DNA from: Rebecca billardiae RCC1528
Lineage: Eukaryota > Haptophyta
Length of the DNA: 64,000 nucleotides
Direction of reading: 5' to 3'
Assembly: GCA_965240325.2 (NCBI GenBank)
Contig: OZ251234.1
Span: forward strand, 868,001-932,000
Below, piece by piece: positions 61,495-64,000 of the stretch (the first letter of the stretch is position 1; each line of letters begins with the position of its first letter). The notes below the pieces were generated by a model. That model searched no databases. It was given only the letters and a program-made list of their open reading frames with translations, and was not told the origin of the DNA. Position numbers and translations under genes: made by a program.

Positions 61495-61995
61495 ATGGCG
61501 GCGCCGGCCTCGGACGTTGTCGTGCGCGACGATGATCTCATCGACATCACGTCGGAGCCGTTCACCATCGGCTCTCTGTCTGCGCGCGTGGTGCGCTCCG
61601 ACACGGGGGCCGTCGCGTCCTTCTCGGGCACGACTCGCGACAACTTCGACGGCAAGCGCGTGCTGAGGCTCGAGTACGAAGCGTACGTGCCAATGGCCGA
61701 GGCGGAGATGCGCCGAATCTGTGCGACCATGCGGTCCAAGTGGGACCTCAAGGTCATCGCCATGACGCACCGGACTGGACTCGTGCCCATTGGCGAGCCC
61801 AGCATCGAGATCGCCGTCTCCTCCCCGCATCGGCGCGACTCGCTGGAAGCCGTTCACTTTGCCATCGACGAGCTGAAGGCGCGTGTGCCCATCTGGAAGA
61901 AGGAGGTGTACGATGAGCCGGAAGCGCAGGAGCCTTCGGCCGCCTGGAAGGCGAACGCAGAGTGGAGCGGCGCCAAGTGGCATGGTCCGCGGTGA
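61495..61995 (+). CDS. MOCS2B: molybdopterin synthase catalytic (large) subunit
   Basis: The 166-aa protein matches MoaE/MOCS2B along its length: GAVASFSGTTRDNFDGKRV, LRLEYEAYVPMAEAEMRRI, and the active-site region RTGLVPIGEPSIEIAVSSPH, RRDSLEAVHFAIDELKARVPIWKKE with the conserved lysines. It converts precursor Z to molybdopterin with the small subunit MoaD. Molybdopterin serves nitrate reductase and sulfite oxidase. A Trp/Glu-rich tail of 25 residues follows. Confidence 0.95.
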   Translation: MAAPASDVVVRDDDLIDITSEPFTIGSLSARVVRSDTGAVASFSGTTRDNFDGKRVLRLEYEAYVPMAEAEMRRICATMRSKWDLKVIAMTHRTGLVPIGEPSIEIAVSSPHRRDSLEAVHFAIDELKARVPIWKKEVYDEPEAQEPSAAWKANAEWSGAKWHGPR

Positions 61996-62727
61996 CCTCC
62001 GAGACGATCGGAATCTGACGTCTGACGACTGTGACGTGTGCATGCAGCATGGCCATGCGCTTCGCGGCCGTGTCTGCCCGAGTGCCCGTGACTGAGACTC
62101 AGGGCCGAATCCGGAACTTTGGCGGGCATCCGCGGGCCGAGACCCGAACGTGGCGAGTCCAACCCCCGAGACCGACAGAGCAGCGCAGTGGCGGAGTCCG
62201 CGTTGGCAACCGTTACCAGCCAGCGGCCCACGGGCTGCTGGCGGCCGGGCAGTTAATATGATTATGTAAATACTATTAATAATATTTACAATAGCACTGT
62301 ACCTCAGCTAGTGAACAGTGATGCCTGATGGCATGCCGTACGGCTTACAGTCACTCACTCAGTCAGTAGGGATGACGAGTTACTCCGTAGTCAAACGTGA
62401 AACGAGTAACGACCGCCGCGCAAATAGATATAGGTAGGCCGAGTAGTTAGCCGAGGGATTAATCGAGTGAACTCTGATGACTGAGAGCTTGAGACCTCAG
62501 TCAGGCGGCGGGCTGCCGCAATTGGCGCAATGACAGCCGCAAATCGCAATGCTATTGCTAATAATGCTTAGACGAGACGGCCCATGATGCAGTCGATCTC
62601 ACTAATGATGCGCTTACGACGACGACTGCGGTACTTATTTATGCGGCTCGCGGCAATATGGTTCGTCGTCATTTCGTCGACGCTGCCTCAAGGGCGTTCC
62701 CGGGTCTTGCCACACGCTCCCGAAAGC

Positions 62728-62757
62728 AATGCCCCCCCCCCCGGGGGGGGGGGCATT
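62728..62757. repeat. perfect C11/G11 palindrome
   Basis: Eleven C are followed by eleven G, flanked by AATG and CATT in inverted order, making a 30-bp perfect dyad. Confidence 0.9.
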
Positions 62758-62935
62758 TCTGTACCGGACTGAGGCGGGCCGTAATCAAATGTACCCGCTT
62801 TGATATGAATTAGAAGTCTCAGTCTAAGCAGCCTAAGGAGTAAGGAGCTCATCATTTTAATAGGAAGATCCTATTCCTGCGGTTCGATTTAGCCGTTATT
62901 AGCGCATGAGCACTCAGATCAGTGCGCGCGGGGAA

Positions 62936-63081
62936 CGCCCCTTCAGCGGGACAGCTACTGGGCCTAGTGGCTATAGTAATACTATACAGTAGACTCAGTA
63001 GTGATGAGTGAATTCGACGCCCGCCCCTTCAGGGACAGCTAGGGCCTAGTGGCTATATAGTGATGCGTGAATTCGACGCGC
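62936..63081. repeat. imperfect direct tandem repeat
   Basis: Both units run from CGCCCCTTCAG through GGGCCTAGTGGCTATA to GTGAATTCGACGC; the second lacks about 20 bp of the first. Confidence 0.85.
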
Positions 63082-63162
63082 GAGTGTAACTGTAAGGCAC
63101 TCTGGGGCCAGCACTTCAACCGACTCAGACGTCACTGAGAGCAGCCCACTCGATGCGCCTCG

Positions 63163-64000
63163 TCATCTGCCGCCGCCGCCGTGGTGCGCGTTGCCGTTGG
63201 GCGCCCCGTTGCCGACGGCGGCACCGTCGGGCGAGGGCGCGCTCGAGACGCGGCCTGCGTTTGAGCCACGCCGAAGCCCGGCTGCGATCGAGCCGAAGCG
63301 GCTTGGCGCGGGCTGCTTGCTCAGCGGCTGCGCGCCGCGCGCGCCGGCGCGCGCCGGGCTGCCGTCCGTGCCCGCCGCCTCCTCGCGCAGCAGCCGCTGG
63401 TGCAGCGCGCGCTTGCCCCAGAACTTCTCGTACTTCTCCGTGTCCGGGTCGCGCTGCCGCAGGATCAGCTCGGTGTCCTCCTCGATGCTCACGCCGAACT
63501 GCTCGAGCGGCAGGTCGTTGGCGTCGGTGCCAAACGGGTTCTCGATCTCGCTCGCGACGGCGTTGATGCCGAGCAGCGCGAACGCGAGCAGCGTCGACAT
63601 GAACGGCGTGAACCCGCCGAACCGCCGCGCGAACGTGAAGGGCGCGGAGAAGACAAAGATGAGCAGCAGGAGGTTGAGCATCTGTACGTACGGGTACGGC
63701 AGCGGCGTGCGCGCGATCCGGTCGGCGGCCATCCACGCGCCGACGAGCTCGTTCAGCCGCTCCTCGACGATGCGCACGTCGTACTTGGTCAGCCGCCCCG
63801 CGCGCACCGACTCGTTCAGCCGGAACGAGAGCCACTGCGCGACGATCGAGACCCGATTCTTGAGCTTGCGCAGCACCTTGACCTCGTTGGGCGTCACCAT
63901 CGACATGTACGGCAGGGAGAGGTCGCGCCGCCGGGGCTCGAGCTCGAGGTGCTGCCGGATCACGGCGTACAGCATGTTGACTAGCCGGCGCAGCTCCGCG
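63163..64000 (-). CDS. bestrophin-family anion channel, 3' part (partial)
   Basis: The frame continues off the window edge (AELRRLVNMLYAVIRQHL at the last bases). The visible 278 residues show the bestrophin pattern: IVEERLNELVGAWMAADRIARTPLPYPYVQML, the helix LLLLIFVFSAPFTFARRFGG, and the distal ALLGINAVASEIENPFGTDANDLPLEQF with the conserved ENPFG motif. The C-terminal 90 residues are low complexity. In algae and plants bestrophins include thylakoid chloride and bicarbonate-type channels; the missing N-terminus prevents a targeting call. Confidence 0.9.
   Translation of the reverse strand, partial: AELRRLVNMLYAVIRQHLELEPRRRDLSLPYMSMVTPNEVKVLRKLKNRVSIVAQWLSFRLNESVRAGRLTKYDVRIVEERLNELVGAWMAADRIARTPLPYPYVQMLNLLLLIFVFSAPFTFARRFGGFTPFMSTLLAFALLGINAVASEIENPFGTDANDLPLEQFGVSIEEDTELILRQRDPDTEKYEKFWGKRALHQRLLREEAAGTDGSPARAGARGAQPLSKQPAPSRFGSIAAGLRRGSNAGRVSSAPSPDGAAVGNGAPNGNAHHGGGGR

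Larger units (their letters stand above)
61996..63162. other. intergenic stretch
   Basis: No gene is seen. It includes the C11/G11 palindrome and the direct repeat listed separately. GC is low between 62250 and 62680. Confidence 0.6.

Overview
The window looks like nuclear DNA of a GC-rich alga with a secondary red-type plastid, most probably a haptophyte. This rests on very high coding GC, short spliceosomal introns (about 90-160 bp) with GTGCG-type donors and one GC-AG intron, plastid-type presequences (signal-like plus transit-like), and a gene mix of chromatin, splicing, Golgi glycan and plastid functions. The lineage is an inference. No bacterial operon, CRISPR array, rRNA or tRNA was recognised.

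About 30 gene models are supported. Left third (1-23 kb): ankyrin-class II histone deacetylase (+), a Cys-less pentameric ligand-gated channel (-), a TFIIB/BRF-like factor (-) head-to-head with cactin (+), a histidine phosphatase (-), a CXXC zinc-finger protein (-), a 67-aa cysteine-rich conserved protein (+), and a PAPS sulfotransferase (-) head-to-head with a lumenal C-terminal processing protease (+). Middle (23-44 kb): a MITE-like element, a Rieske (PaO/TIC55-like) oxygenase (+), a repeat field at 26.4-28.5 kb, coactosin-like (-) opposite a GT29 sialyltransferase (+), two damaged or partial genes, an ankyrin-like protein (-) opposite Rpf2 (+), a beta-helix surface protein (-), two inverted paralogues of an unrecognised small membrane protein, a TauE/SafE anion exporter (+) and a CpeT-like protein (-). 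Right third (44-64 kb): ShKT-prolyl 4-hydroxylase (-) opposite a MATE transporter (+), a GT31-like glycosyltransferase (-) opposite an 804-aa lumenal protein (+), a second sulfotransferase (-), a papain-fold-like protein (+), a fucosyltransferase-like protein (-) opposite MoaE (+), and the 3' part of a bestrophin (-).

Two themes stand out. First, genes sit in divergent pairs whose start codons are only about 100-160 bp apart, so promoters are probably shared and compact. Second, an unusual share of genes act in the secretory pathway on glycans or hydroxyproline: two sulfotransferases, a sialyltransferase, GT31-like, GT25-like and HxRxGD proteins, and P4H. Long intergenic stretches are lower in GC, rich in AT microsatellites and TGACTCA-like words, and carry tandem and inverted repeats.
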